From assembly GCA_039105265.1 (NCBI GenBank), contig JAPFFF010000194.1:1-32317 (forward strand): a stretch of 32,317 nt of DNA, in the 5' to 3' direction. The first letter of the stretch is position 1, and the number at the start of each line of letters is the position of its first letter. This document shows, one piece after another, positions 8,436 through 19,400 of this stretch. The notes under the pieces are model-generated. The model searched no databases. It was not told where the DNA came from and worked only from the letters and a program-made list of their open reading frames with translations. This DNA is from Tritrichomonas musculus (taxonomy: Eukaryota > Parabasalia > Tritrichomonadida > Tritrichomonadidae). Both the position numbers and the translations under genes were made by a program.

Positions 8436-10229
8436 ATGGTTGAGAAAGCAAAAGTTGTCTTTTGGCTTGAATTCATCATTCCGATTGTTATTGCAATTCC
8501 ATTTCTCTTTAAAATAATTGTTCTAGATCCTGAGCGTCCATTAGCTTCACCATGCATGGGAATTTTATTATGGACAGCATTATATTGGGTGTTTGAACCT
8601 ATCCCGATTGTTATATCATCATTCTTCCCAGTTTTCTTAATGCCATTATTCCATATTTCAACTGCCAAAATGATGGCGACATCGATGTGGTCAGATACAA
8701 CAATGGTTTTCTTTGGAGGTTTCATGTACTCATTTGCAATGATTCGTTGGAACTTACACACAAGATTATCATTAAAAACAGTTTTACTATTTGGAGTCCG
8801 TCCATGGCTTCTCTTATTAGGATTAATGCTTGTTACAACCATTTTGGCAATGTGGGTTTCAAATACAGCCACAGCATTAACAATGCTTCCTAATGCATTA
8901 GCAATTATTACCAAACTTGAAGAAATCACAGGTGATCCGGTATTAATTGAGCCATTTGCTAAATGCTTGTTTTTAGCCATTCCATTTTGCTGCTCAGTTG
9001 GCGGTATGGTTACATTAATTGGAACTCCACCAAATCTTATCTTAGCACAAATTGCACGAGAACGTTTTCCAAAAGCAGAAGAAATAGGATTCACTACATT
9101 TTTGTTTGTATCATTACCAATTTGTTTTATTGTTCTAGCAATCATGTATCTTTACTTCCTTATTGTTTTCATTAGGAAAGTTAAACTTCCAGACGAAGTC
9201 GACATTGAAGTTTTCCACCAAAACTACCAAAAACTTGGAAAGATGAAAGCAGCAGAATGGTTAGTAGCATTTCTCTTTGTTTTCCATGTCTTTTTATGGC
9301 TTTTCAGATCAAATATTCAATCATTAATTGGTTGGTCGAATCGTCTTTATTCCGATGGATCCTCATTCATATCAGATGGAACAGTTGCTATACTCTTTGG
9401 CATTTTACTGTTCATTATTAGAGTTCCAGAGCCAACAGTCAAAGAAGAGAAGCAAATGATGGCTGCTGAAGTTGAAGTAGAAATAAAACCAAAAATTGCT
9501 TGGAGACATCGAGAAGAAATCAGTCTTGCAAACACAGAAGATGAATTAGATGACGACGAAGAGGATCCAGAACTTGTTGAAGAAGTATCAACATCAGACG
9601 AAATAACATCAAACACAAATGTTATCGATAATAATAATGAAGAATCAACAATGGAGCCCGTAAAGAAGAAGAAATTTAAGAAATGGTCACAAAAAGATAT
9701 AAATTGGGTACCTCTCCTCGATTGGGAATATACACAAGCTAAAGTTCCTTGGAATATCATTTTCCTTTTCTCAGGAGGATTTTGTCTTAATCAAGGAATG
9801 ATGGATTCGGGAATGGATGTTTGGCTTGGCAACATTTTGAAAGGATTTTCAAAATTGCCTCTTTTCCCACTGCTTCTCATCATGTGCGTAATTACTGGAG
9901 TCCTTTCTTCCGTTGCTTCAAATACTTGCTGTGCAAATATATTACTTCCAATTATGGCTGTTTTCGCCTCTAACTCTGAAAAGTATCACCCTTGGATGCT
10001 CATGTTCCCTATTTGCTTCATGACTTCTTTCTGCTTCTTGTTGCCTGTTTCAACTCCACCAAACTTGATTTCATATGGATATGGAAAATTGAAATTGACT
10101 GATTTTGTTATTCATGGTTCATTATTCACTATTATTTCAATGTTAATTAATATCGCACTGTGTATGGCTTTGTTACCTAAGGTATTCGATGCTGGACATT
10201 TCCCTGATTGGGCCAAAAATTCAAATTAA
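8436..10229 (+). CDS. SLC13/DASS-family anion:sodium symporter
   Basis: This 597-residue multi-pass membrane protein belongs to the divalent anion/sodium symporter family (SLC13/DASS). That family moves dicarboxylates, citrate, sulfate or phosphate with sodium, and the substrate here cannot be read from sequence. Both family repeat signatures are present. The first is SNTAT at 142-146 with GTPPN at 196-200. The second is SNTCCANILLPI from 495 with STPPN at 539-543. These SNT and TPPN motifs line the ion and substrate site in known members. Roughly ten or more hydrophobic segments lie on both sides of a hydrophilic loop (about 331-425) that is very acidic at 368-384. The length is normal for the family. 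I chose the ATG at 8436 over an earlier in-frame TTG at 8370, because translation from there starts directly before the first membrane segment. Confidence 0.9.
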   Translation: MVEKAKVVFWLEFIIPIVIAIPFLFKIIVLDPERPLASPCMGILLWTALYWVFEPIPIVISSFFPVFLMPLFHISTAKMMATSMWSDTTMVFFGGFMYSFAMIRWNLHTRLSLKTVLLFGVRPWLLLLGLMLVTTILAMWVSNTATALTMLPNALAIITKLEEITGDPVLIEPFAKCLFLAIPFCCSVGGMVTLIGTPPNLILAQIARERFPKAEEIGFTTFLFVSLPICFIVLAIMYLYFLIVFIRKVKLPDEVDIEVFHQNYQKLGKMKAAEWLVAFLFVFHVFLWLFRSNIQSLIGWSNRLYSDGSSFISDGTVAILFGILLFIIRVPEPTVKEEKQMMAAEVEVEIKPKIAWRHREEISLANTEDELDDDEEDPELVEEVSTSDEITSNTNVIDNNNEESTMEPVKKKKFKKWSQKDINWVPLLDWEYTQAKVPWNIIFLFSGGFCLNQGMMDSGMDVWLGNILKGFSKLPLFPLLLIMCVITGVLSSVASNTCCANILLPIMAVFASNSEKYHPWMLMFPICFMTSFCFLLPVSTPPNLISYGYGKLKLTDFVIHGSLFTIISMLINIALCMALLPKVFDAGHFPDWAKNSN

Positions 10230-12143
10230 TAGAATATATACTAGAGATATTACAAATATAGAAAGCCGATGTTCGATTTCTAGATTATTTGTATATTATT
10301 AGTAAAACTTTGACGTAATAAAATGTAATCTTTTTTTTTTTTAACTTTTTAAGGGGGTATAACGGATATTTTGAAGGCTTAAAAAAAGATAAATACGTAA
10401 CTTCATAAGTAGAGAATAATAATAAATAATATATTTTCAATAAAGAAAACAATAAATTTGTTCAAGTAGTTTTAAAATGAATATGACTTAAGAAAATCGT
10501 ATTTTATTTTTTAACCTTTTAATTCAAAAAATGACCTTTTTTATTCAAATTTGATAAAATTCAATTTTTTTGTGATTTCTCTCAAAAAGATGATCGTTCC
10601 ATCAAAAATTGTGGGAATTTGTGAAGTTTATTTTTATTTTTTTTCGTTTTTCGGGTCACCAAAAAAAAAGTTCATTTTCAGGTCTCTTTAATTCTTTCGA
10701 TACTGCTTTTCAAAAAAAATTTCTTGAACAAACTGCTATTGATTTTTACTAATCTCTCTACTTAAAGAGTCAAAATTACAATTCAAGTTTAAATGAAGAA
10801 TTAAAATTTTTGATAATTTTTTTAAAGACCTAAATCAAAAATCGGGCTCCGACAAACCCTAAGTTTTTTGATGATGTTTATATATCATTTACTAAATTAA
10901 CCTCAAATTTTCCACCAAAAATAATTTGAGGTAATGAAAATTATTTCTCAATCCATGCGCAAATCGAACTGATTTCATTTTTATTATTTTTAATAAAATT
11001 ATGTGAAATAATAAAAAAGCAGAACAAAATTTTAATTTACTTATTCAACACCAAAATACTTAAAATTATTATCAATAGCTCATTCGTTTTATTATTTTTA
11101 AAGAATTTATTAGTGCAATATACATTTAATATTGTTGATACTAATTATAATTTCATCTTTCTTCTTTTTTTATACTTTTTTTAGCCATATAATCTTCATT
11201 ACGTAAAATTGATCTTTAAACCTTAAAACCCTTTGTCAAAAGCTGATAGGATAATTTTATATTTATTTTATGTATGCATAAGCTGATCAATAAGTTAATT
11301 TAAACAGATATTTCATTAGTAATTGAAACATATTTCCTAATATGAACTTGATTTTTTTAATTATTTCAATAAAAAGTATTTTTAGTATTTACTTAATGAA
11401 ATTATTCAATAAAACATGCCAAATTATATCGAATAAATTATGATGCAATAACATGATTTACTTTTGTTTTTTAAATTCTTATTCATTTTATCATTTATAT
11501 ATTATTTTGTAGTTTTAAATTATACTATTTGTTTTAGTTAATATTTCTTTTTCTTTGAGATATTTTAACAGAAAAAAGTGATCAAACCCCCTTAAAATAA
11601 TATTATTATTCAGGCTTGCAAGCCTCTGAAATCTCTCAATTATTTTCTGAATAATATAGTATGTAAAGTTATGAAAATAATATATAAAATGCAAATTTCA
11701 ATAGTTTTTATTCTTTATTTTAATTTAATTTTATATGAATTATTCTTTTTTAAAATATTTAAAATATAGTATAGAGTATCGGGAAAAAGTGGCTGCCAAT
11801 AAGATAAAGTGGGTGCCGAATTCAATTTTTTTGATAAAGCTTATTGAATAATACAAATTATTTGAGAAAGCTTATTCAAATTTCAATAAAGATAAATATT
11901 AACAAATAGACGAATTATTAATTTCAATTAAATAATTTTTTAAATAAATCAAAATATTAATTAAATATGATTCTAGTGGAATACGGAAACTTTTCTGAGC
12001 CAATTCTGGAAATAAATGCTTAATGTAAATTTTATTTTGAAATTCAGTTAATGGCTTATAATATCTGAGCATTTGCTCAATTTAACTTATATCAAAATAA
12101 CGCACTTTGAAAAATTCTGATGGATCGAATTGTACCACTTTTT
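10230..12143. other. Long AT-rich intergenic DNA
   Basis: About 1.9 kb has no supportable gene. It contains an inverted repeat CCTCAAATT/AATTTGAGG with a 13-nt loop at 10901-10931 and a 14-bp perfect palindrome AGGCTTGCAAGCCT at 11612-11625. A less AT-rich patch lies near 11777-11815 (GTGGCTGCC, GTGGGTGCCG). The last part may belong to the 3' flank of the decayed transposon that follows, but no inverted repeat end could be matched. Confidence 0.5.
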
Positions 12144-13250
12144 TTAATGTTGTTCGCATTTAACAACTTCGGTTACAATATTACATGCTCGAAATGCAGC
12201 TTTGCAATTGATTTGTGTACAAGCCTGAATTAATGAGTGATGCATCTTTATTATTTGTTTTGTTAATTGCTTGATTCTTGGGGAGTTTTTACGCTTGAAG
12301 CAAATCTTTTCATTGAACCAAAAATGCAGACATCAAGTGGCTGTAGCTGGTCACTTGAATGAGGGACTAAAAAATGGAATGTTTCATTTGAAAGATCTAA
12401 GGTTTCTAAACCGTTATGGTGGCCAACAAAATCATCCATAATAAGAATAGCTTTGCCATCATATTGAAATTGTTTTCTCAAATTTCTAAAATGAGGAATG
12501 AATTGTCCATCCAATATCTAAATGAAGAGGTGTTAAGAAACCCTGAGTCAGTTTGAACTATATCTAGTGAGTTATACTTTATATTCTTAAATAAATCTGA
12601 ATCCACAGTAGATCTTTGAACGGTAAATAATGGTTTAGAAACGAAACAGTTGGGAGATATACAGGCCAACACACTAGCTTGCTTCATTTTTCTAGTAACT
12701 GGGTAAGTAACTGTAAGCTTTGGTTAAGAAACAGGAACTATTAGTTTTTTTTCTCTTGCATCAGCATACTCAGAGTAACCACTTTTGTCCAGATTGAAGA
12801 TAAAACTTGAATGGATGCCTTGTATTTTTGTTTTAAGTAAACGTAAATTCTCTTCTATATCATTTATATCTACTGTTAATCTGTCGATTTCGAGTGGTAT
12901 TCCAATACACGATCTAAATTTATCCACAAGATTACTGTTTAGGATATACCTGAGAGGGTCAATTGCTATATTCTTATTTAACTTGAGGGAAACAAAATCA
13001 TATATATCATTTTAGGAAGGATAAATAGGTGAACTAGGAGTATTGCGGAGTCTGTCAATCATATTCTCTATTATTGTTATTTCACTGTCGTTCAGAGATG
13101 GAGGGCGCCCATTCTGAAGATGTTCTTTCAGGATTTTGTTATGCTGATTGGCAATTGACTGTTTTGTTCCAATGAAACGCAAATATGATCATTATGCAAA
13201 AAGCTCATTAATATTTTAATTTGGGCTCTGAAGCTTGTTGGACAATTACA
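12144..13250 (-). pseudogene. Decayed pogo/jerky-type DDE transposase
   Basis: Pieces of a second DDE_1-type transposase lie in order on the minus strand but in different frames. From the N-terminal side these are RFIGTKQSIANQ followed by GRPPSLNDSE (a DNA-binding linker, near 13090-13185), IFNLDKSGYSEYAD (the first catalytic D, about 12770-12810), RYWMDGQFIPHF, ILIMDDFVGHHN (the second D, about 12420-12450), and PHSSDQLQPLDVCIFG (the third D, about 12320-12370). A C-terminal piece follows, with its stop at 12144-12146. An in-frame stop follows YPS near 13013 and another follows IVPVS near 12724. Frame changes fall near RYWMD, after SMKRF, and upstream of RFIG. The gene is dead. It is clearly different from the intact pogo-like transposase at 1270-3102, and no terminal repeats were found. 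Confidence 0.8.
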
Positions 13251-14535
13251 TTGCATCAGTTGGGGAGCAGCATGATATGCACTTTTTCCTCTATTGTACC
13301 TTGAATACTTTATATTTTTTTTTTTTTTTTTTATTTTATTTTTTATATATTATAATATTAAAATTAAAAATAAAATTAATAATGTTAATATTATATATTA
13401 CAAACAGATTAATAAAAATAAAAAAAGATAAACAGATTAAAATGTCAAACATTTGAATATATATTAATATTTAAAGAGTATATGAAACATTAACAAAACT
13501 TGATCGTCGGGTCCCATGTAATGTGATATAAATTTTTTTAAAATATTGCAGGTTTTTAGGTAATATTATGAAAAAAGAAAATAATTATCAATGATTTAAA
13601 GATGTTCTATCAACCTAATATGTAGATAATTCAAGAGCACTGTAAGCCAAAATATAAACCATTCAAAATTGTGAGAAGGGTGAAAAATACTTTATCATAT
13701 TTTATTAATAATAAAAATAATTTTTAAATTGAAGCATAAATCTACAGTTTTAATATCTGTTTGATCTTTCTGTTTAATATTGAGATATATTACATTCATG
13801 CAAATATATTATATTTGATTTAAAAAGTAAATGCTTAAACTTAATCCCCTAGAAAAACTATTTGACAAATTATTAATATTTGATACAATTAAATATAATG
13901 AATGCTACTTTTTTTTCTCATAAATATTCTCTTTTGGAAGAACAAAAATAGTTCATAGATTTTCATTTATAAAACTCTCTTTGGAATAATGAATACGTAT
14001 TTTTTTTTGTTCAAAAACAGTAATAATCATTTGCCAATATTGATCTATGTTTTTTTCAGCAAAAAATTAATATTTTGAAAAATCCGAAAAAATAGTTTTT
14101 ATTTATATTGTAATAAATAGTTTAAAACCATTATCAATGGTTCAACCATTCAAAAAAAAAATCAGGAGAAGCTTTTTACATTACCCGTCATTATTGATTC
14201 TTTTTCCATCTAGTTTACTATATATTATTATATTAATTACTATAACGAATGCTTTATTTATTATTAATAATAAAATCAAAAAAATCACATTATTTTATGC
14301 AATAAATGCATTTTGATTTCCACTTTTTCAGAAGGGCCCCCGAAAAAATTTAGTTTCAGTAACTCTATATTTTATTAATGCTAATATAATTACGATTCAT
14401 AAACAATTTCAATATAATCTCTTTCAAAATAATTTCAGTGCGTCACCTCACGATATAATATACGATCTTATTTTGAATATTGATTTCCATTATTTGTAAA
14501 GGAAAAAAAAAAAAAATAATTATAGTAATAATACT

Positions 14536-14578
<43 letters not shown>

Positions 14579-14599
14579 CATAAAATATCAAACTTAGAA
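13251..14599. other. AT-rich intergenic DNA with homopolymer runs
   Basis: About 1.35 kb separates the dead transposase from the Tc1-type element. It holds T runs near 13316-13332 and a 42-nt T run at 14537-14578, directly before the Tc1 insertion. No gene, RNA or repeat family can be supported. Confidence 0.55.
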
Positions 14600-14601
14600 T
14601 A

Positions 14602-14631
14602 AACTGAAACCAAAAACTCAGTACAGCTAAA
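14602..14631 (+). repeat. Left inverted repeat of the Tc1-type element
   Basis: Reads AACTGAAACC then AAAAACTCAGTACAGC. It is the reverse complement of the right end with two differences, and a TA (14600-14601) precedes it. Confidence 0.92.
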
Positions 14632-14754
14632 ATTTTCAAAAAGTTGTAAATTCAATTAAATAAATATTAAATAAATATATCGTACTAATCAAAAAGTGAA
14701 AATAACCTGTACTTAGATTTTGGTCTTATTAAAAAGTTAAAATAAAAAAAATTT

Positions 14755-15900
14755 TTATTCAATTTTCTTTTTTATAATCTCAATTTCTTCTAAAATAATT
14801 CCTTCATTTTTTAATTTTGTAAATAATGCTTCTATCTCTTCGTCACTTACATTATGATTATTTTTTTTTTGAAGTAAATGATTAATACATTGCCCGTGAT
14901 TCTCTAAACATAAAAAGCATCGCCGATAAAAAGAACTGCATAATCGATTAATTGTTTCTAAAGGAATACCATTCCATGCGATTTTGACCGCTTCTATTAG
15001 TTCGTCTCTGTTGGTTGGATGATAAAAACTCACCTGATCTTTCATCAATGCCCAAAGCATTTCGATGCAATTTAGATCAGGTGAGTTTGGAGGCCAATTC
15101 ACTATCACATCGCATATTTTGGACAGAGCATCCATCGTATAATGAGCTGTATGCGATGGAGCTCCGTCCTGTTGAAAGGCAAAATCATTTTCATAAAAAG
15201 TTAATGCATCTAATAAATATGATTTTTCATTTAACATGTCAACATAATTAGAAGAATTTTCTGTTTCATCGAAAATGAACAATGATGATTTATAATTTAA
15301 ACCAATCATTCCCCAAACCATTATAGTTGTTGGAAACTTGATTTGGGGAACGACTGTTTTTTTATTGTATACGCCTCTTTTTCTCCATAGCCACCTTTTA
15401 TCGCTATACAGACCAAAACGCGATTCGTCTGAGAAGCATATAAAAGGTAGTTTATTTTTGTGTAATAAAATAGAATAACAAAAATTCATCCTTTTTTTGA
15501 TTTGTAAATCTGAAATTAATGGCGAATGTTCTGGAGGTAAATATTTATAGCCAATTTCACCTCTCAAATTATTAACCGTGGAATTTGATAAAGAAACATT
15601 CATTGACTGTTTAATTTGGACTTTTAAATCTGAGGCTCTTATATAAGGTTCATCAAAAGTTTTTAGATTTATAAAAGAGGCTACCTCTGGGTTTTTTTTA
15701 GTTGGGCGACCCATTTTAGCTTGTGGTGGAGCTGATCCAGTTAAATCCAGAGAAGATTTGACTTTTGTAATTATATTTGGCCCACATTTCATCATTTTCA
15801 TGATATCATTTCTACCTTGACCATCCTTAAGCAGTTCGGCTATTTGTTCATTGCGAGAAAGGCCTGAATTAAAGACTTGTCCTATTTGTTGAGGATTCAT
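14755..15900 (-). CDS. Tc1-type transposase (DD34E)
   Basis: This 381-residue enzyme excises and inserts the surrounding element. N-terminal residues about 1-110 form the paired helix-turn-helix region that binds the inverted repeats, with a GRP linker at 64-66 between the two halves. The catalytic triad is FSDES (D158), QQDGAPSHT (D245) and WPPNSPDLNCIEMLW (E280). Thirty-four residues separate the last two, which defines the Tc1 (DD34E) rather than the mariner (DD34D) type. The length is near that of other Tc1-type transposases. The ATG at 15900 is followed by a normal N-terminus, and there are no internal stops. Start and stop lie about 95 and 153 bp from the element ends. It appears functional. 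Confidence 0.93.
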   Translation of the reverse strand: MNPQQIGQVFNSGLSRNEQIAELLKDGQGRNDIMKMMKCGPNIITKVKSSLDLTGSAPPQAKMGRPTKKNPEVASFINLKTFDEPYIRASDLKVQIKQSMNVSLSNSTVNNLRGEIGYKYLPPEHSPLISDLQIKKRMNFCYSILLHKNKLPFICFSDESRFGLYSDKRWLWRKRGVYNKKTVVPQIKFPTTIMVWGMIGLNYKSSLFIFDETENSSNYVDMLNEKSYLLDALTFYENDFAFQQDGAPSHTAHYTMDALSKICDVIVNWPPNSPDLNCIEMLWALMKDQVSFYHPTNRDELIEAVKIAWNGIPLETINRLCSSFYRRCFLCLENHGQCINHLLQKKNNHNVSDEEIEALFTKLKNEGIILEEIEIIKKKIE

Positions 15901-15964
15901 TAAAAATAAAAATAAATTTGCTTTTTCAATAAAAATATTGAAAAAGTTCTTTTTTGAGAATTTA

Positions 15965-15994
15965 TTTGGCTGTACTGAGTTTTTAGTTTCAGTT
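15965..15994 (-). repeat. Right inverted repeat of the Tc1-type element
   Basis: Contains GCTGTACTGAGTTTTTAG and ends GTTTCAGTT, followed by TA at 15995-15996. It pairs with the left repeat at 28 of 30 positions. Confidence 0.92.
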
Positions 15995-16407
15995 TAAATT
16001 AAATAATTAAATAATTATAATAAAAGCTAAAAATTCGAAGCAAATATGCAAAATGAATAAAAATGGTGTTAGTATATCATTATTTTGAGTTTGATTAGAA
16101 AATTATAGGTTAGTGAAAATTACCGTATTTCTTTTTTTTTCACTCAAAAAGATATCATATATCATTTCCTCTTTCGAGTGAATAATATAATGGTAATAAT
16201 GATATTATCTTAATTATTTACTGGAACGTTTTAGAAGGCATTTACATTCCTCTCTCAAATAATTGAGTTTAATTTCAAAGAGGTATTCAAATTTCAGAAT
16301 TTTTGAGCGGCTTCTCAAAAACTTTATAAAAACTGTTTAAAATATTCTATGAGTTTATTGAATTTTATTTAATAAACTTTTTGAATTTCTATTTCGCAGC
16401 AACAAAA
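15995..16407. promoter_or_regulatory. 5' flank of the kinase gene
   Basis: These 413 bp lie between the Tc1-type element and the kinase ATG and must hold the kinase promoter. AAACTTTTTGAAT at 16374-16386 ends 21 bp before the ATG, and the same 13 bases occur upstream of the ankyrin gene. That shared motif is the only candidate element. Its role is unproven in such AT-rich DNA. Confidence 0.35.
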
Positions 16408-19400
16408 ATGTCAACAAATCCAAACTTGCGCAAATTTTATTTCATTATTAATAATAAACAATACCTGAAGGGATATTTTAATATTGATACTTCAAAATAT
16501 CAAAGAGTTTCAGAAATAAGAGAACTTCTTAAATTGAAATTAAACATTGAAGATAGCCAATTTATGATTAAAAATTACGGGTTAGAAAAAAAATTAATTA
16601 GAATTGCAGATAATTCTGTATTTCATATTGAGATAATAAACCCAGCCAAAAACATCATTTTTCAGTATCCCAATACTAGGCCACTTACAATTGTGGATAG
16701 CTCCACAATGACAAAGAAAGAAATCCTCTCAAAATATTTTGAAGGAAGAATATATTTTTCAGATCAATTCATTTCAGATAATATTAATTTTATCATTTGG
16801 GGATTCAAAATTCCAAATAATGATTTTGATCTTTCTTTTATTCCCCGAGGACAGTCAGTTTTAATTAAACCTTCAGACAGCTACTTTAAATTAAATTATG
16901 ATCATATTCATTTCCATATTTCAGTGGGAGAAAAATTTTCAACAGCAATCGATTTAGTTAAAACAGCTTTTAGTTTAACAGGAAAATATGTTATTAGAAT
17001 CATTTCCCGAGGCTTAAGCCATCAAAATCCAATTTTTATTAAAGGAGGAAAATATAAGATAAGTATTTCATATCTTTTTGATTTGATACCAATTAAAGGC
17101 GAAAAAAGAATGACAAAGAATTTAGAATATAAATCAACTGTTTCTGATCTCAAAAAATTTCTAGTGACTTATTATTGTGATAACAAAGAATTAAATTATT
17201 CAAATATTCAAATATTTGATGAAAACAAACAAATTGTTCCCGAAGATAAAAAATTAAATAAAATGAAAGCAATTTACTTTGATATACAGTATGATCACTT
17301 GTCTCCTAAAAATAATATTCATCTTGAAAATGACAAAAAGAAACTTTCACCAGTTTCACCAAGAAGCAATAAAGTTGATGTATACAATAATACTTCGCCA
17401 CCTTCTCCAAGAAGAAATAAAAAAGAAAAACAAGAAAAAAAAGTTAAAAAAATTTTGAAAGATAAAAAACCGCCAAATTCAAAAGAAATGAAATGCAAAG
17501 AAAAAAAATTGAATGAGCCAACAAATTCCAAAGAAAAAAATAAAATTCAATTGCCTAATAAAGAAAACACTTTCCAAATGAGAAACAAAAACAAAGATAT
17601 AATAAATTATAAAAGAAGGCCATCGTCAATTGAAGCCCCAAAAGATCCAAAATCAGTAACAAGTAAAGTTATGTTTCAAGCAGACATTAAACCATCTGAT
17701 CATCATAAAGATGAAAAGTCACCACGAGACATGAAAAAAGATAAACAAATTAGACCAAAAAGATCGTCTTCAATTGAAAGTCATTCATCATCGAAAGATA
17801 TTGATACTCCTGTTTCCCCAAGAAGTAAACAGAAAATAAAGTATGCTAAACCAGTATTAGTAGCTGTAAAAAACGATGATGATTGTAGCAAGAAACAAAT
17901 AACGATCTCAAAAAGAAGAACTTTTGTTATTTCTTTTATTTTTGAAGAAACAAATAAAAATAAATATAAATCATTCAGACACAATTTTGAACCAACTACC
18001 ACAATAGGAGACATAATAAAGTATATCTCTGACAAGTACAGCATTTCAGATGATATTTCAATTAGATATGCAGAAGGAAGCGACAAAGTTAACAATGATA
18101 AAGATATGACAATTGACGACATTCATGAAGAAATTCGATACAAAGGAAATCACACGTTATTTGTGCAGATAACAACGAAAGAAAAAGATGAAAGTGCTAG
18201 AAAAAAGAATAGAAAAACAGTCAGGTCTTTTCGACCAAAAATCACTCATGTTTATAGTTTAGTTTCATCTATTGATGAAAACACAAGAGCTGACTTGAAG
18301 AATAATGAATGCATGTTTATATTTGAATATGAAGATGATGAAAAAATGCTGAATATGAAGAATGATTCAACATTAAAAGAAAATGAAGAAATCATTAAAA
18401 AATCATTCAGTATTGATGAAAAGGAAAAAATTAGTTTTTATTTGATAAATGAAGAAGGTAATGAAGAAGACATTGTCGATCTTGACAAGAAAATGAATGA
18501 ATTCATTGAAAAAGTGATTCATGTGAATACTGAAGTTAATTTGATCGACACAATGGTGAGAATGAAAAGACCAGAAGCAATCTTTCATAAATACTTCTTC
18601 CAAATTGATGGCGATTGCACAATGTGCTCAATTGATTTGGATTCTGAAGCAAGCGTTGGATCTCTGAAAAGAGCAATTGCAAGAGAGAATCATGTTGATA
18701 ATATATCTAATATTAAAGTGCTGCTTGATGGAAAAGGATTGAAGGACAAGACAAGATTAGAAACAATTTGCACAGAGTGCTCGATATTTTACGTTTACAT
18801 TCGATCTGAAGACGATGTTTCTCTTATGACATCTAAGAATCTGAGAGTTAGTGTCGTAAAAGATGGATCTGATGATGATGGTAATGCAGATTTAGGTACT
18901 GATATTGAAAAAGTTTTAAATAAAGACAAAGATGCTGATGATGAAAAGGTTGTTATTAAAGACAAAGATGCTGATACTGAAAAGGTTGTTATTAAAGACA
19001 AAGATGCTGATTCTGAAAAAGTTTTAACTAAAGACAAAGATACTGATTCTGAAAAAATTGTAATTAAGGACAAAGACACTGATATTAAAAAGGTTGTAAT
19101 TAAAGACAAAGATACTGATTCTGAAAAAGTTTTAACTAAAGACAAAGATACTGATTCTGAAAAAATTGTAATTAAGGACAAAGACACTGATATTAAAAAG
19201 GTTGTAATTAAAGACAAAGATACTGATATTAAAAAGGTTGTAATTAAAGAGAAAGACACTGATCCTGAAAAAAATGTAATTAAAGAGAAAGACACTGATC
19301 CTGAAAATGTTTTAACTAAAGACAAAGATAATGATGCTAAAAAAGTTGCAAGTAAAGGAAAAGAAATTGATAATAATGTGGACCAAAATAAAGGCGTCTT

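Larger units (their letters stand above)
14602..15994 (-). mobile_element. Complete Tc1-type DNA transposon
   Basis: This 1393-bp element has 30-bp terminal inverted repeats (14602-14631 and 15965-15994). They match at 28 of 30 positions and start AACTGAAAC with AAAAACTCAGTACAGC inside. A TA dinucleotide flanks each end (14600-14601 and 15995-15996), the target duplication of the Tc1/mariner superfamily. The single transposase frame inside is open. Intact ends, target duplication and an open frame suggest a young, possibly active copy. It lies between AT-rich DNA and the 5' flank of the kinase gene. Confidence 0.93.

Noticed and set aside
8339-9145. A 268-codon frame on the minus strand opposite the symporter gene.
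   Set aside because: It overlaps the symporter coding region, has no recognisable domain, and reads as the antisense shadow of its hydrophobic codons.
11777-11815. Possible terminal repeat of the decayed transposon (AGTGGCTGCC and AGTGGGTGCC motifs).
   Set aside because: No inverted match was found on the other side of the decayed transposase near 13250-13520.
16381-16407. TTG at 16381 as the kinase start, and TTG at 8370 as the symporter start.
   Set aside because: Both are upstream in-frame non-ATG codons. ATG codons at 16408 and 8436 lie close by and give sensible N-termini.
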